Assembly: GCF_009823805.1 (NCBI RefSeq)
Contig: NZ_WUEK01000017.1
Coordinates: 18,265 to 82,264 of the forward strand
Origin: Nocardioides flavescens
GTDB lineage: Bacteria; Actinomycetota; Actinomycetes; Propionibacteriales; Nocardioidaceae
Length of the DNA stretch: 64,000 nucleotides
Direction: 5' to 3'
The notes below the pieces were generated by a model, which saw only the letters and a list, made by a program, of their open reading frames with translations, had not been told where the DNA came from and ran no database searches. The position numbers and the translations under genes are program-made. Shown here one piece after another: positions 44,319-53,149 of the stretch; the stretch's first letter is position 1, and each line of letters opens with the position of its first letter.

Positions 44319-44726
44319 ATGTCGTACTTGCCGAATGAGCTCCTCAGTCGGCTCGTGTTGTCGCGCCTGATCGCCGTGGAGTTCGTCCTCGACCACCTCG
44401 TGCTGCGATTCGAAGGCGACGGTGCGAAGCAGGTGACCCTGTCGTGTTTCGTGTTCCCTGAGATCGCCGCCTTCGATGGCAGTCAGTTGCGCGATGGCGA
44501 CCTCGGCTACAGCGATCGACTTAGGTCGGCCGTGGGCTCTTACGTCGTCGCGACGCAGGAGCAGATGAGCGACGGGTTCCGGATCGAGCTGCAGAACCAC
44601 ACCATCATCGTCCGTCCACGGCAGGGTAGTCTGGTCGGTCCTGAAATCGCGCTGTTGCGGGGCTTCTCGGACGAGGCGTGGATGTGCTGGAGACCCGGTG
44701 AGGCGTCGTTCGGGCACCTCGTCTGA
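44319..44726 (+). CDS. hypothetical protein (DUF6188-like)
   Basis: A 135-residue protein (MSYLPNELLSRLVLSRLIAVEFVLDHLVLRFEGDG...). It ends in GFSDEAWMCWRP after FRIELQNHTIIVRP, reminiscent of small DUF6188-type proteins with an F-x-G...YEAW ending. The ATG at 44319 gives the compact form; an upstream frame start at 44229 is less likely. It is the last gene of the island and faces the thioesterase across a terminator. Confidence 0.55.
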   Translation: MSYLPNELLSRLVLSRLIAVEFVLDHLVLRFEGDGAKQVTLSCFVFPEIAAFDGSQLRDGDLGYSDRLRSAVGSYVVATQEQMSDGFRIELQNHTIIVRPRQGSLVGPEIALLRGFSDEAWMCWRPGEASFGHLV

Positions 44727-44738
44727 GCGGGGTGGCCC

Positions 44739-44757
44739 GCTCGGTCATGGACCGAGC
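44739..44757. terminator. hairpin between convergent genes at the right island edge
   Basis: GCTCGGTC (44739-44746), loop ATG, GACCGAGC (44750-44757). It lies between the end of the DUF6188-like gene and the end of the thioesterase gene, so it can end both transcripts. Confidence 0.65.
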
Positions 44758-44787
44758 ACTGACTCCAGCGTCCAGGGTCAGAGCTAC

Positions 44788-45657
44788 CTAGCGGGCCCGG
44801 CGTACGAGCGCTTCCTGGGCGACCTGAGCGACCGGCTGACTGGCCAGGTCGAAGACAGCCGCCTGGACGAGCGCGCGGGAACCGTGAGCGAGCGGGGAGG
44901 TGTGCTCGAAGAGCAGCCAGTCGTCGCCGCGTACGTCGGGGGCGAACCACAGCGAGTGGTCGAGGGAGACGCCCCACCACTCCTCGGCGAGGGTGCGCTC
45001 GTGGCCGACGGGGACGCCGTGGCCGGCGAGGACGCTGCCGAGGAGCATGAGGTCGCTGGCGTAGGCGACGGCGGCGCGGTGCAGGACCGGGTCGTCGGGC
45101 AGGGGGTGGGTGGGGCGCATCCACACGTGGGTGGGCGGTACGCCGGAGTGCGGGACGCTCCACACCTCGCGGGGGCGTGAGACCCGGACCTCGATGGCCT
45201 CGAAGCCGTCCCAGAACTCGCCCAGCCCGCCGTCGTCGGCGAGCTCCGTCAATGGGACGGACGCGGACGGCGGGTCGAAGGGCGGAGCCGGGCGGGCGTG
45301 GTCGATGCCGGTGCGGGCGACGTCGGCCGACAGCAGCGAGCTGCAGACGAGACGGTCGCCCTGCAGGGCGTCGACGCGGCGGGTGGCGCGGGAGCGGCCG
45401 GTGACGAGCTCGGTCACGACGTACCGGACCGGTTCGCCCACCGTCCCGCCGCGCAGGAACGCCGTGTGCACCGAGTGCACCTGCTGCTCAGACCTGAGAC
45501 CGTGGGAGGCGGCCACGATGCTCTGCGCGACCAGCTGGCCGCCGAAGAGCTGAGGCAGCGGGATCAGGTCGCTCTCGCCGACCCAGGTGTCGGCGGCGTC
45601 CTTGGTCAGGGAGAACAGCGCGCCCAGGTCGGCCTGCGAGCGGGTCGCCTCAGGCAT
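44788..45657 (-). CDS. tesB: acyl-CoA thioesterase II (TesB family)
   Basis: A 289-residue double-hotdog thioesterase that releases CoA from acyl-CoA. Landmarks are LPQLFGGQLVAQSIVAAS near residues 31-48, VHSVHTAFLRGG near 56, the middle linker, and LDHSLWFAPDVRGDDWLLFEHTSPLAHGSRAL near 235-266 with the catalytic Asp/Gln/Thr-type region of TesB. The ATG at 45657 overlaps the 3' end of the upstream membrane protein gene by 8 bases. It probably frees CoA or limits acyl-CoA build-up in the adjacent pathway. Confidence 0.9.
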   Translation of the reverse strand: MPEATRSQADLGALFSLTKDAADTWVGESDLIPLPQLFGGQLVAQSIVAASHGLRSEQQVHSVHTAFLRGGTVGEPVRYVVTELVTGRSRATRRVDALQGDRLVCSSLLSADVARTGIDHARPAPPFDPPSASVPLTELADDGGLGEFWDGFEAIEVRVSRPREVWSVPHSGVPPTHVWMRPTHPLPDDPVLHRAAVAYASDLMLLGSVLAGHGVPVGHERTLAEEWWGVSLDHSLWFAPDVRGDDWLLFEHTSPLAHGSRALVQAAVFDLASQPVAQVAQEALVRRAR

Positions 45658-46492
45658 CGACCGCGGCGCTCGACTGCCGCCGGCGCGGGGGCATGGGGAA
45701 GAAGCCGGAGGTGCGCGCGACGTAGTCGTCGTACGCCGCACCGCGGCTGCGGCGCATCCCCTTCTCCGTCAGCGCCTTGCCGCTGAAGGAGGTGAGCAGG
45801 CGCATCATCACGAGCGGCGCGACGACGGTCAGCAGCCCCACCCAGTGCCCGAGCGCGAGCCCCCACAGGGCGAACCAGACGACGGTGTCGCCGAAGTAGT
45901 TGGGGTGCCGCGTCCACGCCCACAGCCCGCGGTCCATGATCGCGCCCTTGTTGGCCGGGTCGGCTTTGAAGCGGGTGAGCTGCCAGTCGCCGATCGCCTC
46001 GAACCCGAAGCCGACCACCCACAGCACGATCGCGATCGCGCCGATGACGCCGAGCGAGGCCGACTCGTACATCGCCACCTGCACCGGCAGCGAGACGAAC
46101 CAGAGGAGGAAGGCCTGCAGGCCGTAGATCTTGCGCACCAGGAACACCACGAGGTTGCCCTTCTGGTGCCGCATCAGCGCGGTGTAGCGCGGGTCCTCGC
46201 CGTGCCCGCGGTTGCGGATCCCGATGTGCAGCCCCAGCCGGACGCCCCAGACCGCGGTGAGGAGGAGTACGACGAGCCGGCGGGTGTCGTCGCCGTCGCC
46301 GCCGGTGAGCGCCGAGACGACGTACGAGACCGCCGCCACGACCACGAACCCCGGCCCCCACCAGATGTCGATGACCGAGTGGTTGCGGGTCGCCACCGAG
46401 TAGGCCATCACCCCGCCGACCAGCACGATCACCGCGGCGGCCGCCACGAACAGGTTGAGGACGAGGTCGCCCCAGGGGAGGTCAGCGCTCAC
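45650..46492 (-). CDS. DUF1295 / steroid 5-alpha-reductase-like membrane protein
   Basis: A 280-residue integral membrane protein with about six or seven hydrophobic segments. The C-terminal half has GDWQLTRFKADPANKGAIMDRGLWAWTRHPNYFGD and GMRRSRGAAYDDYVARTSGFFP, the signature of DUF1295 (isoprenylcysteine-methyltransferase/5-alpha-reductase-like). NADPH-dependent reduction of a steroid- or terpenoid-type enone is possible but not shown. It is translated with tesB (8-base overlap). Confidence 0.87.
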   Translation of the reverse strand: MSADLPWGDLVLNLFVAAAAVIVLVGGVMAYSVATRNHSVIDIWWGPGFVVVAAVSYVVSALTGGDGDDTRRLVVLLLTAVWGVRLGLHIGIRNRGHGEDPRYTALMRHQKGNLVVFLVRKIYGLQAFLLWFVSLPVQVAMYESASLGVIGAIAIVLWVVGFGFEAIGDWQLTRFKADPANKGAIMDRGLWAWTRHPNYFGDTVVWFALWGLALGHWVGLLTVVAPLVMMRLLTSFSGKALTEKGMRRSRGAAYDDYVARTSGFFPMPPRRRQSSAAVDA

Positions 46493-46534
46493 GAGTGGGT
46501 CCTAGCGGTAGCGGGAGAGGGAGGAGAGGAGGGG

Positions 46535-47464
46535 TCAGGCGAGGTCGGCCGCGAGGCTCTGAAACGCCGCCTGCGCGTGGTCGAAGGTGTGCGGGTCGCC
46601 GGCGCGGCTCTGCTCGAGCAGCGCGGCGAGCCCGGTGGCGTCGAGCGGCCCGTCGGGCATCAGGACGGTGCCGTGCTCGACGGAGTCGGTGGCCCGCAGC
46701 GCGGCGCCGGCGGCGACGACCACCTGGCCGTTGATGCTCGAGGCGGGGTCGGCGAGCGCAGTGACGACGGGCGCCACCAGCTCCGAGCGCATCCGGTCGG
46801 CGTGGCGCGGGTCCATGCCGGTCTCGGTCATCTGGGTGGTGGCGTAGGGCAGCAGCACGTTGGTCAGCACGTCCTTCGCCGCGCCCTCGGCGGCCAGGGT
46901 GCGCCCGAGCGCGATGACGGCGCCCTTGCTCGCGGCGTACGCCGACACGGTGGGCTCGCCGTGCAGCCCGGCGGTCGAGGCGACGAGCACGATGCGCCCG
47001 TGCCCGGCCCGGCGCATCTCGGCGGCGGCGGCCGCGGCGACCAGCGTGGTGCCGACGACGTTGGTCTCGAGCACGAGGCGGAGGTTGTCGGCGGTGGTCT
47101 TGTGCGCCATCTGCGGGCGGCTGACCGCGGCGCTGGTGACGAGCACGTCGAGCCGGCCGTACGTCGACAGCGCGAGGTCGACCATCGAGCGCGCCGCGTC
47201 GGGGTCGGTGACGTCGCTGTGCTCGGCGACCGCCACGCCGCCTGCGGCCTCGATCTCAGCCACCACGTGGTCGGCGGGGCCGAGGCCGTCGGCGTCGACC
47301 TCGCGGTTGCGGTTGTTGACCACGACGCTCACGCCGGAGGCGGCCAGGTGGAGCGCGAAGGCGCGGCCGAGCCCCTTGCCGCCGCCGGTCACGAGGGCCA
47401 CGCGACCCGCGAGCGGGCCCCCGGGGCCGGCGCCCGGGGAGGGGGCAGCGGCGTGCTCGTCCAT
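46535..47464 (-). CDS. SDR dehydrogenase resembling the multifunctional-enzyme-type-2 3-hydroxyacyl-CoA dehydrogenase
   Basis: A 309-residue SDR. The cofactor loop TGGGKGLG is near residues 26-33, and NNRNREVDADGLGPADHVVAEIEAAGG matches the N-terminal domain of peroxisomal-type 17-beta-HSD4/MFE-2 enzymes. The catalytic pair is YAASK with Ser upstream in STAG. It would oxidise 3-hydroxyacyl-CoA in beta-oxidation. GGAGGACAAG precedes the ATG. It is divergent from the thiolase across the operator-like element at 47488. Confidence 0.88.
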   Translation of the reverse strand: MDEHAAAPSPGAGPGGPLAGRVALVTGGGKGLGRAFALHLAASGVSVVVNNRNREVDADGLGPADHVVAEIEAAGGVAVAEHSDVTDPDAARSMVDLALSTYGRLDVLVTSAAVSRPQMAHKTTADNLRLVLETNVVGTTLVAAAAAAEMRRAGHGRIVLVASTAGLHGEPTVSAYAASKGAVIALGRTLAAEGAAKDVLTNVLLPYATTQMTETGMDPRHADRMRSELVAPVVTALADPASSINGQVVVAAGAALRATDSVEHGTVLMPDGPLDATGLAALLEQSRAGDPHTFDHAQAAFQSLAADLA

Positions 47465-47487
47465 CTTGTCCTCCGTCGGGGGCCAGG

Positions 47488-47510
47488 CTTACTCTGATAC
47501 TTGTAGTGAC
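47488..47510 (+). promoter_or_regulatory. operator-like element, copy 3 (CTTAC-N13-GTGAC)
   Basis: The right part, CTTGTAGTGAC, is the same as in copies 1 and 2 over TTGTAGTGAC; the left end is degenerate. It sits 23 bases from the SDR start and about 100 bases before the thiolase start. Confidence 0.55.
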
Positions 47511-47609
47511 GCAGGCCCTGTTCTAGACGAGGCTCTGCTTCACCGCAAGTCCCTCACCGAAAGCTCACCCGTGAGCGCACACCCGACGCACCCACCGAGG
47601 AGGTGCCCC

Positions 47610-48836
47610 GTGAACGGACGCAACGTCTGGGTCCTGGGCGGCCACCAGACCGACTTCGCCCGCAACCTCACCCGCGAGGGCAAGGACTTCGCCGACCTCA
47701 CCTCCGAAGTCGTCGACGGCACGCTCGAGGCCTCCGGGGTCGACCCGCACAGCCTCGGCGTGGTGCACGTCGGCAACGCGTTCGGCGAGATGTTCGCCGG
47801 GCAGGGCCACCTCGGCGCGATGCCCGCGACCGTGCGCGAGGAGCTGTGGGGCCTGCCGGCCTCGCGCCACGAGGCGGCCTGCGCGTCGGGCAGCATCGCG
47901 CTGCTCGGGGCGATCGCCGACCTGCGCGCCGGCAACTACGAGAGCGCGCTCGTCGTCGGCGTCGAGCTCGAGAAGACGGTGAGCGGCGACGCCGCCGCCG
48001 CCAACCTCGGCGCCGCGGCCTGGATCGGCCACGAGGGCGAGGAGGCGACGTTCATGTGGCCGTGGATGTTCGCCCGGGTCGCCGACGAGTACGAGCGCCG
48101 CTACGGCCTCGACGACGCCCACCTCCACGCGATCGCGGCGACCAACTTCGCCAACGCCAAGCGCAACCCCAACGCCCAGACCCGCGGCTGGGACGTCCCG
48201 GACCTGCGCACCGTCGGCTCCGACGACGCCGCCAACCCGCCGGTCGAGGGGCGCATCCGCCGCTTCGACTGCAGCCAGATCACCGACGGCGGCGCCGGCG
48301 TCGTGCTCGTCACCGACGACTACCTGCGCGACCACCCCGACGTTCGGCCGATGGCCCGCCTGCTCGGCTGGGGCCACCGCACCGCCGGCATCGGCCTGCA
48401 GGCGAAGCTCGACCGCGACGCCGACAACCCCTACGTCATGCCGCACCTGCGCGGCGTCATCGAGGACGCGTTCGGCCGCGCGCAGATCACCCTCGACGAC
48501 CTCGACGGGCTCGAGACCCACGACTGCTTCACCCCGAGCGAGTACCTCGCCATCGACCACATCGGCCTCACCGAGCCCGGCGCCTCCTGGAAGGCGATCG
48601 AGAACGGCGAGATCGAGATCGGCGGCACGCTGCCCATCAACCCCAGCGGCGGCCTGATCGGCGGCGGCCACCCGGTCGGGGCGAGCGGCGTACGCATGCT
48701 GCTCGACGCCGGCAAGCAGGTCAGCGGCACCGCCGGCGACTACCAGGTCGACGGCGCCGAGACGTTCGCGACGCTCAACTTCGGCGGCAGCACCGCCACC
48801 ACCGTCAGCTTCGTCGTCGGCCGCCCCGCGGCCTGA
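47610..48836 (+). CDS. thiolase (SCP-x / acetyl-CoA acetyltransferase family)
   Basis: A 408-residue thiolase of the SCP-x-like branch that handles branched or ring-derived acyl-CoA. The nucleophilic Cys is in ASRHEAACASGSIALLGAI near residue 94, HDCFTPSEY near 307 is typical of SCP-x thiolases, and the second site reads PSGGLIGGGHPVGASGVR. The usual final Cys region is LNFGGSTATT, with no Cys, as in SCP-x-type enzymes. GAGGAGG is 7 bases before the GTG. It is followed by the carotenoid-oxygenase-like gene in the same operon. Confidence 0.9.
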   Translation: MNGRNVWVLGGHQTDFARNLTREGKDFADLTSEVVDGTLEASGVDPHSLGVVHVGNAFGEMFAGQGHLGAMPATVREELWGLPASRHEAACASGSIALLGAIADLRAGNYESALVVGVELEKTVSGDAAAANLGAAAWIGHEGEEATFMWPWMFARVADEYERRYGLDDAHLHAIAATNFANAKRNPNAQTRGWDVPDLRTVGSDDAANPPVEGRIRRFDCSQITDGGAGVVLVTDDYLRDHPDVRPMARLLGWGHRTAGIGLQAKLDRDADNPYVMPHLRGVIEDAFGRAQITLDDLDGLETHDCFTPSEYLAIDHIGLTEPGASWKAIENGEIEIGGTLPINPSGGLIGGGHPVGASGVRMLLDAGKQVSGTAGDYQVDGAETFATLNFGGSTATTVSFVVGRPAA

Positions 48837-48865
48837 CGCACACCACCCCCCACCGGAGGAACACA

Positions 48866-50392
48866 GTGACCACCACGGACGTGGAGATCGTCGGCCGGAT
48901 CCTGTCGACGCTGCCCGAGGACGACGAGCACCCCTACCGCACCGGCCCCTGGCAGCCGCAGACCACCGAGTGGAAGGCCGACGACCTGCAGGTCGTCGAG
49001 GGCGAGATCCCGGCCGACCTCGACGGCGTCTACCTGCGCAACACCGAGAACCCGGTCCACCCGTCGCTGAAGAACTACCACCCCTTCGACGGCGACGGGA
49101 TGATCCACGTCGTCGGGTTCCGCGACGGCAAGGCGTTCTACCGCAACCGGTTCATCCGCACCGACGGCTTCCTCGCCGAGAGCGAGGCCCAGGGTCCGCT
49201 GTGGGCGGGACTCGCCGAGCGCCCGTCCAGCGCCGTACGCGACGACGGGTGGGGTGCGCGCCGCCGGATGAAGGACGCCTCCAGCACCGACGTCGTCGTC
49301 CACCGCGGCACCGCGCTCACGAGCTTCTACCAGTGCGGAGACCTCTACCGCCTCGACCCCTACACCGCCCAGACCGAGGGCAAGGAGTCGTGGGGCGGCG
49401 CGTTCCCGTTCGAGTGGGGCGTCTCCGCGCACCCCAAGGTCGACGACCGCACCGGCGAGATGCTGTTCTTCAACTACAGCAAGCAGGCGCCGTACATGCA
49501 CTACGGCGTCGTCGACGGGGCCAACGAGCTCGTCCACTACGTCGACATCCCGCTGCCCGGCCCGCGCCTGCCGCACGACATGGCGTTCACCGAGAACTAC
49601 GCGATCCTCAACGACTTCCCGCTCTTCTGGGACCCCGAGGCGCTCAAGATGGACGCCCACGTCGCCCGCTGGCACCGCGACATGCCGAGCCGCTTCGCCG
49701 TCATCCCGCGGCGCGGCAACACCGCGGACATCAAGTGGTTCGAGGCCGAGTCGACCTACGTCCTGCACTTCGTCAACGCCTACGAGGACGGCGACGAGAT
49801 CGTCCTCGACGGCTTCTTCCAGGGCGACCCGGAGCCGGCCGACAACGGCCAGGGCGACAAGTGGCAGCGCGCGTTCCGCTTCCTCGCCCTCGACCGGATG
49901 CAGTCGCGGCTGCACCGCTGGCGGCTCAACCTCGTCACCGGCACGGTGCGCGAGGAGCAGCTCAGCGACTCGATCACCGAGTTCGGCATGATCAACGGCG
50001 CGGTCGCGGGCCAGAAGCACCGCTACGCGTACGCCGCCACCGGCAAGCCCGGCTGGTTCCTCTTCGACGGCCTGGTCAAGCACGACCTGCACACCGGTCT
50101 CGAGGAGCGCTACGCCCTCGGCGACGGCGTCTACGGCAGCGAGACCGCCATGGCCCCGCGCGTCGGCTCGAGCGGCGAGGACGACGGCTACCTCGTCACG
50201 CTGACCACCGACATGAACCAGGACGCGTCGTTCTGCCTGGTCTTCGACGCCGCCCGCGTCGGCGACGGTCCCGTCGCCAAGATCAAGCTGCCCGAGCGGA
50301 TCTCCAGCGGCACCCACTCCACCTGGGCCGACGGCTCCGAGCTGCGCCGCTGGCGCACCGCGGAGGACCCGGCCTCGGCGGTCGGCCTGTGA
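48866..50392 (+). CDS. carotenoid oxygenase family (RPE65/lignostilbene dioxygenase-like) protein
   Basis: A 508-residue iron enzyme with a seven-bladed propeller. Candidate iron-binding histidines are in FDGDGMIHVV, WGVSAHPKVD, RLPHDMAF, and SSGTHSTWA at the end; the entry motif VYLRNTENPV is characteristic. Family members cleave C=C bonds of carotenoids or of stilbenes and phenylpropenes. Placement between a SCP-x-type thiolase and a VOC protein, in a CoA-ligase-rich cluster, points to cleavage of a plant-derived or terpenoid side chain (inference). CGGAGG precedes the GTG start. Confidence 0.92.
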   Translation: MTTTDVEIVGRILSTLPEDDEHPYRTGPWQPQTTEWKADDLQVVEGEIPADLDGVYLRNTENPVHPSLKNYHPFDGDGMIHVVGFRDGKAFYRNRFIRTDGFLAESEAQGPLWAGLAERPSSAVRDDGWGARRRMKDASSTDVVVHRGTALTSFYQCGDLYRLDPYTAQTEGKESWGGAFPFEWGVSAHPKVDDRTGEMLFFNYSKQAPYMHYGVVDGANELVHYVDIPLPGPRLPHDMAFTENYAILNDFPLFWDPEALKMDAHVARWHRDMPSRFAVIPRRGNTADIKWFEAESTYVLHFVNAYEDGDEIVLDGFFQGDPEPADNGQGDKWQRAFRFLALDRMQSRLHRWRLNLVTGTVREEQLSDSITEFGMINGAVAGQKHRYAYAATGKPGWFLFDGLVKHDLHTGLEERYALGDGVYGSETAMAPRVGSSGEDDGYLVTLTTDMNQDASFCLVFDAARVGDGPVAKIKLPERISSGTHSTWADGSELRRWRTAEDPASAVGL

Positions 50393-51102
50393 CTGCTGCT
50401 TCGTCGTTCGCGCAGGTCCGCCAGGTCGTCGTCGGCGTCCCCGAGGTCGCCCCGGCGGCCCGGCGGGCGCAGGACGCCCTCGGCCTCGCGCCGGGGTTCG
50501 CCGACCCGCTCCTGGAGGAGATCGGGATGGCCGACGAGTGCATGGTGCTCGGCGACGGCCACGGCTTCCTGGAGTACGTCGCCCCGCTGCGGCCCGACGC
50601 CGGCCTGCAGCGCTGGCTCGACCGGGGCGCCGGAGCGCCCGGTGGCTATGCGCTGTCGGTGCAGGTGTCGTCCCTCGCGCCGTACCTGCCTCGGCTGGAG
50701 GCGCTCGGCGTCGCCGTCGTCGCCGACGTCGAGGCCTACGGCTACCGCCTGCTGCAGCTGCACCCCAAGAAGGTCGGGCTGCTGCTCGAGCTCGACGAGG
50801 TGCCGGACCCCGACGCGTGGTTCTGGGACTCGCTGTCGAAGAAGCATCCTGCTGATCCGCAGGTGGACTCGTTCGCCTCGCTCGAGATCACCTCGCCCGA
50901 CCCTGCTGCATCGTCTGCTCTCTGGGCCGAGTTGTTCGACGTACCTGTCACCGACTCGACCATCGTCCTCGGCTCGCTGCCCGTCACCTTCGTGGCGGGG
51001 GAGCGGGCGATGATCAGCGGCATCGGCTTCACACGGTCCGCCGGGGCTCGGCTCGACGCCGGCACCGTCGAGCTGGACGGGGTGCGGCTCGACCTGAGGT
51101 GA
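50389..51102 (+). CDS. VOC-superfamily (glyoxalase-like) protein (3 of 3)
   Basis: A 237-residue VOC protein that is clearly paralogous to the one at 13146: GLAPGFADPLLEEIGMADE here, GLEPGFADPLLADIG there. The later modules (ALSVQVSSLAPYLPRLEALGVAVV, LLQLHPKKVGLLLELDEVPDPDAWFWD) align as well, with His and Glu candidates for a metal in QLHPKK and LELDE. The GTG start overlaps the oxygenase stop by 4 bases, so it is made with it and may act on its product. Confidence 0.75.
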   Translation: MTAASSFAQVRQVVVGVPEVAPAARRAQDALGLAPGFADPLLEEIGMADECMVLGDGHGFLEYVAPLRPDAGLQRWLDRGAGAPGGYALSVQVSSLAPYLPRLEALGVAVVADVEAYGYRLLQLHPKKVGLLLELDEVPDPDAWFWDSLSKKHPADPQVDSFASLEITSPDPAASSALWAELFDVPVTDSTIVLGSLPVTFVAGERAMISGIGFTRSAGARLDAGTVELDGVRLDLR

Positions 51103-51154
51103 GGGGCTCGGGCCGACCCTCGCCAACGGGCCCCGGGGGGACGAGACTCCGGGC

Positions 51155-51793
51155 ATGCGGATCTCCTACCCCCACGTCGCGTCCACCCTCGCGCTCGTCG
51201 TCGCGCTCGGCACCGGAGGCGCGTACGCCGCCTCGCTGCCCAAGCACAGCGTCGGCGCCCCACAGCTGAAGAAGAACGCCGTCACCTCCAAGGCGGTCAA
51301 GAACGGCAGCATCGCCCTGAAGGACCTGGCGCCCGTCACGATGGGCGGCGACCTGGCCGGCACCTTCCCCAACGCCACCGTCCGTGGCGTCGTCCGGGGG
51401 AACCGCGTCACGGCCCGGATGGAGCTGCCCGCCGGGAACCCGGCGGCGACCCTCCTGGAGGTGCCCGGGATCGGCGGGGTGTTGGCGATCTGCACCAGGG
51501 TCGCCGGCTCCACCGGCCTCAACCTCTACGTGCGCAACGACACCGGCACGCCCCTCAGTGTTGTCTCCTCCGCCGTCTCTCAGTCCCCAGCCTCGAGCAC
51601 GGCCCAGTCGGCGTCGATCAACGCGAACGTGCCCGGCGGTGTCCTCGCGGTGGAGTTCGCCCCCGCCGCGGCCGCCAGCGCGAGAGTCGCCCACCTCGCG
51701 ACGGTGGCGGGCCCCGACTTCACGCTCGACGCCGTGGCACAGACCGGGGTCGGCGTCGGTTGTCAGGTGCAGGTCGCGGCCAGCAGCTCCTGA
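51155..51793 (+). CDS. secreted protein with NAVTSKAVKNGS-type repeat
   Basis: A 212-residue exported protein. The signal peptide is MRISYPHVASTLALVVALGTGGAYA, with cleavage after AYA. The mature start has HSVGAPQLKKNAVTSKAVKNGSIALKDLAP, a short repeat style seen in many actinobacterial secreted proteins and phage tail fibres. The rest is a beta-rich domain with two cysteines (ICTRV, GCQVQ). No function is assigned. The next gene, on the other strand, converges 18 bases downstream. Confidence 0.65.
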   Translation: MRISYPHVASTLALVVALGTGGAYAASLPKHSVGAPQLKKNAVTSKAVKNGSIALKDLAPVTMGGDLAGTFPNATVRGVVRGNRVTARMELPAGNPAATLLEVPGIGGVLAICTRVAGSTGLNLYVRNDTGTPLSVVSSAVSQSPASSTAQSASINANVPGGVLAVEFAPAAAASARVAHLATVAGPDFTLDAVAQTGVGVGCQVQVAASSS

Positions 51794-51810
51794 GGACGGG
51801 CGCCACACCG

Positions 51811-53088
51811 TCAGGGGCGGCGTACGGCGCGCGCGGCGAACTCGTCGAGGGCGGCAATCACCTCCTCGGCGATCCAGACCCGGTTGCGGCGGTTCTCGCT
51901 CGCCGAGGTCAGGATGCCGTCGGCGACCAGGGTGTCGATCGCGCGCAGGGCCGCGGGGTTGGAGACCGAGAGCAGCTGCTCGACCATCCGGACCGTCACC
52001 GCGGGCTGGCGCAGCAGGTGCGGCAGCATCCGCCGGGCTGCCGAGCCTCGGCGCGACGTCAACGTCTCGGTCCAGCCCTGGTGGATGGCATCGACGTCGG
52101 CCTTGAGGGTGCGGCCGTTGGTGACGGCGGTGAAGGTTGCCCGGCTGAACTGCTCGACGATCGGACGGGGGTCCCCGGCGCGGTAGGCGGTCAGCGCTCC
52201 GAAGTAGCCCGCGGTGTCACCGAGCAGGCCGGCCGAGACGGGCACAGTGATGCGCCGGGTGACACCCGCCCGCTTGAGCATCACGTGGACCAGCGCTCGG
52301 CCGGTGCGTCCGTTGCCGTCGGCGAACGGGTGGATCGTCTCGAACTGGGCGTGCGCGATGGCGACGTGGGCCAGAACCGGCAGGTCGGTGCGTTCGCAGA
52401 ACACGATGAGGTCGGCCATCGCTGGCTGGACGCGGTCCTCGTGCGGCGGGACGAAGGACGCGGTGTGCGGGGTCGACGCGCCGGAGCCGATCCAGACCTG
52501 CGACTCGCGGTACCGGCCGGGCCGGGCGTGCTCCTGACCGGCCATCAGGGCGGCGTGCGCAGCCAGGATGCTGGCCTCGCTCAGGTCGTCGGACGCGGCG
52601 ACGGCGCGCTCCATGGCCTCGACGTTCGCGGCGACCATCTGAGCGTTGGGACCGCTCTTCTCGTGGATGGCGGCCATGGCGAGCGCCTTGGCCCCTGCCG
52701 TGACGTTCTCGATCTGGCTGGAGGAGGCGGACTCGGTGCGCAGCAGGATGGCCGCCAGCGGGGCGAACTCGCCGGATCGGTCCGTCTCTCCGTCGGTCTC
52801 CTCGGCGTACCGGGTCGCGGAGAGCTCGGTGTCGAACCGGGCGATCTCCAGCAGGGCGTCCTCGGCCTCGGCCAGCGCGGCCGGGTCGATGGCGAACTCG
52901 TGGTCGGCGATCTCCGGCGGGACCGCCGCTCGATAGGGGCCACGGGCCGCGAGGCGGGCGCGTCGCGACATCCTCAGGCTGTCGTCCTCGCCGGAGCGAT
53001 CCCACTCGTGGGTCTCGTAGGTCAGGGCTAGCCCTGGGTCCACCGCGTCGGTCGGAGCCGGACCGGGCTCGTCGGTAGGGCTGGACAT
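51811..53088 (-). CDS. Fic family protein
   Basis: A 425-residue Fic protein that would transfer AMP (or a related group) from a nucleotide to protein hydroxyls. The Fic motif HPFADGNGRTGR lies near residues 251-262. The inhibitory helix motif SSSQIEN near residue 120 is N-terminal, so this is a self-inhibited class II type. The region after residue 330 has a winged-helix (VRMVEQLLSVSNPAALRAIDTLVADGILT). This architecture is common in chromosomal Fic proteins. The ATG is preferred at 53088. Confidence 0.92.
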   Translation of the reverse strand: MSSPTDEPGPAPTDAVDPGLALTYETHEWDRSGEDDSLRMSRRARLAARGPYRAAVPPEIADHEFAIDPAALAEAEDALLEIARFDTELSATRYAEETDGETDRSGEFAPLAAILLRTESASSSQIENVTAGAKALAMAAIHEKSGPNAQMVAANVEAMERAVAASDDLSEASILAAHAALMAGQEHARPGRYRESQVWIGSGASTPHTASFVPPHEDRVQPAMADLIVFCERTDLPVLAHVAIAHAQFETIHPFADGNGRTGRALVHVMLKRAGVTRRITVPVSAGLLGDTAGYFGALTAYRAGDPRPIVEQFSRATFTAVTNGRTLKADVDAIHQGWTETLTSRRGSAARRMLPHLLRQPAVTVRMVEQLLSVSNPAALRAIDTLVADGILTSASENRRNRVWIAEEVIAALDEFAARAVRRP

Positions 53089-53149
53089 GCGTCCACCTTA
53101 TCCAACTTTGTGCAGACAAAGTTAGACAAGGGTGGGTCGCTGGCTCACT

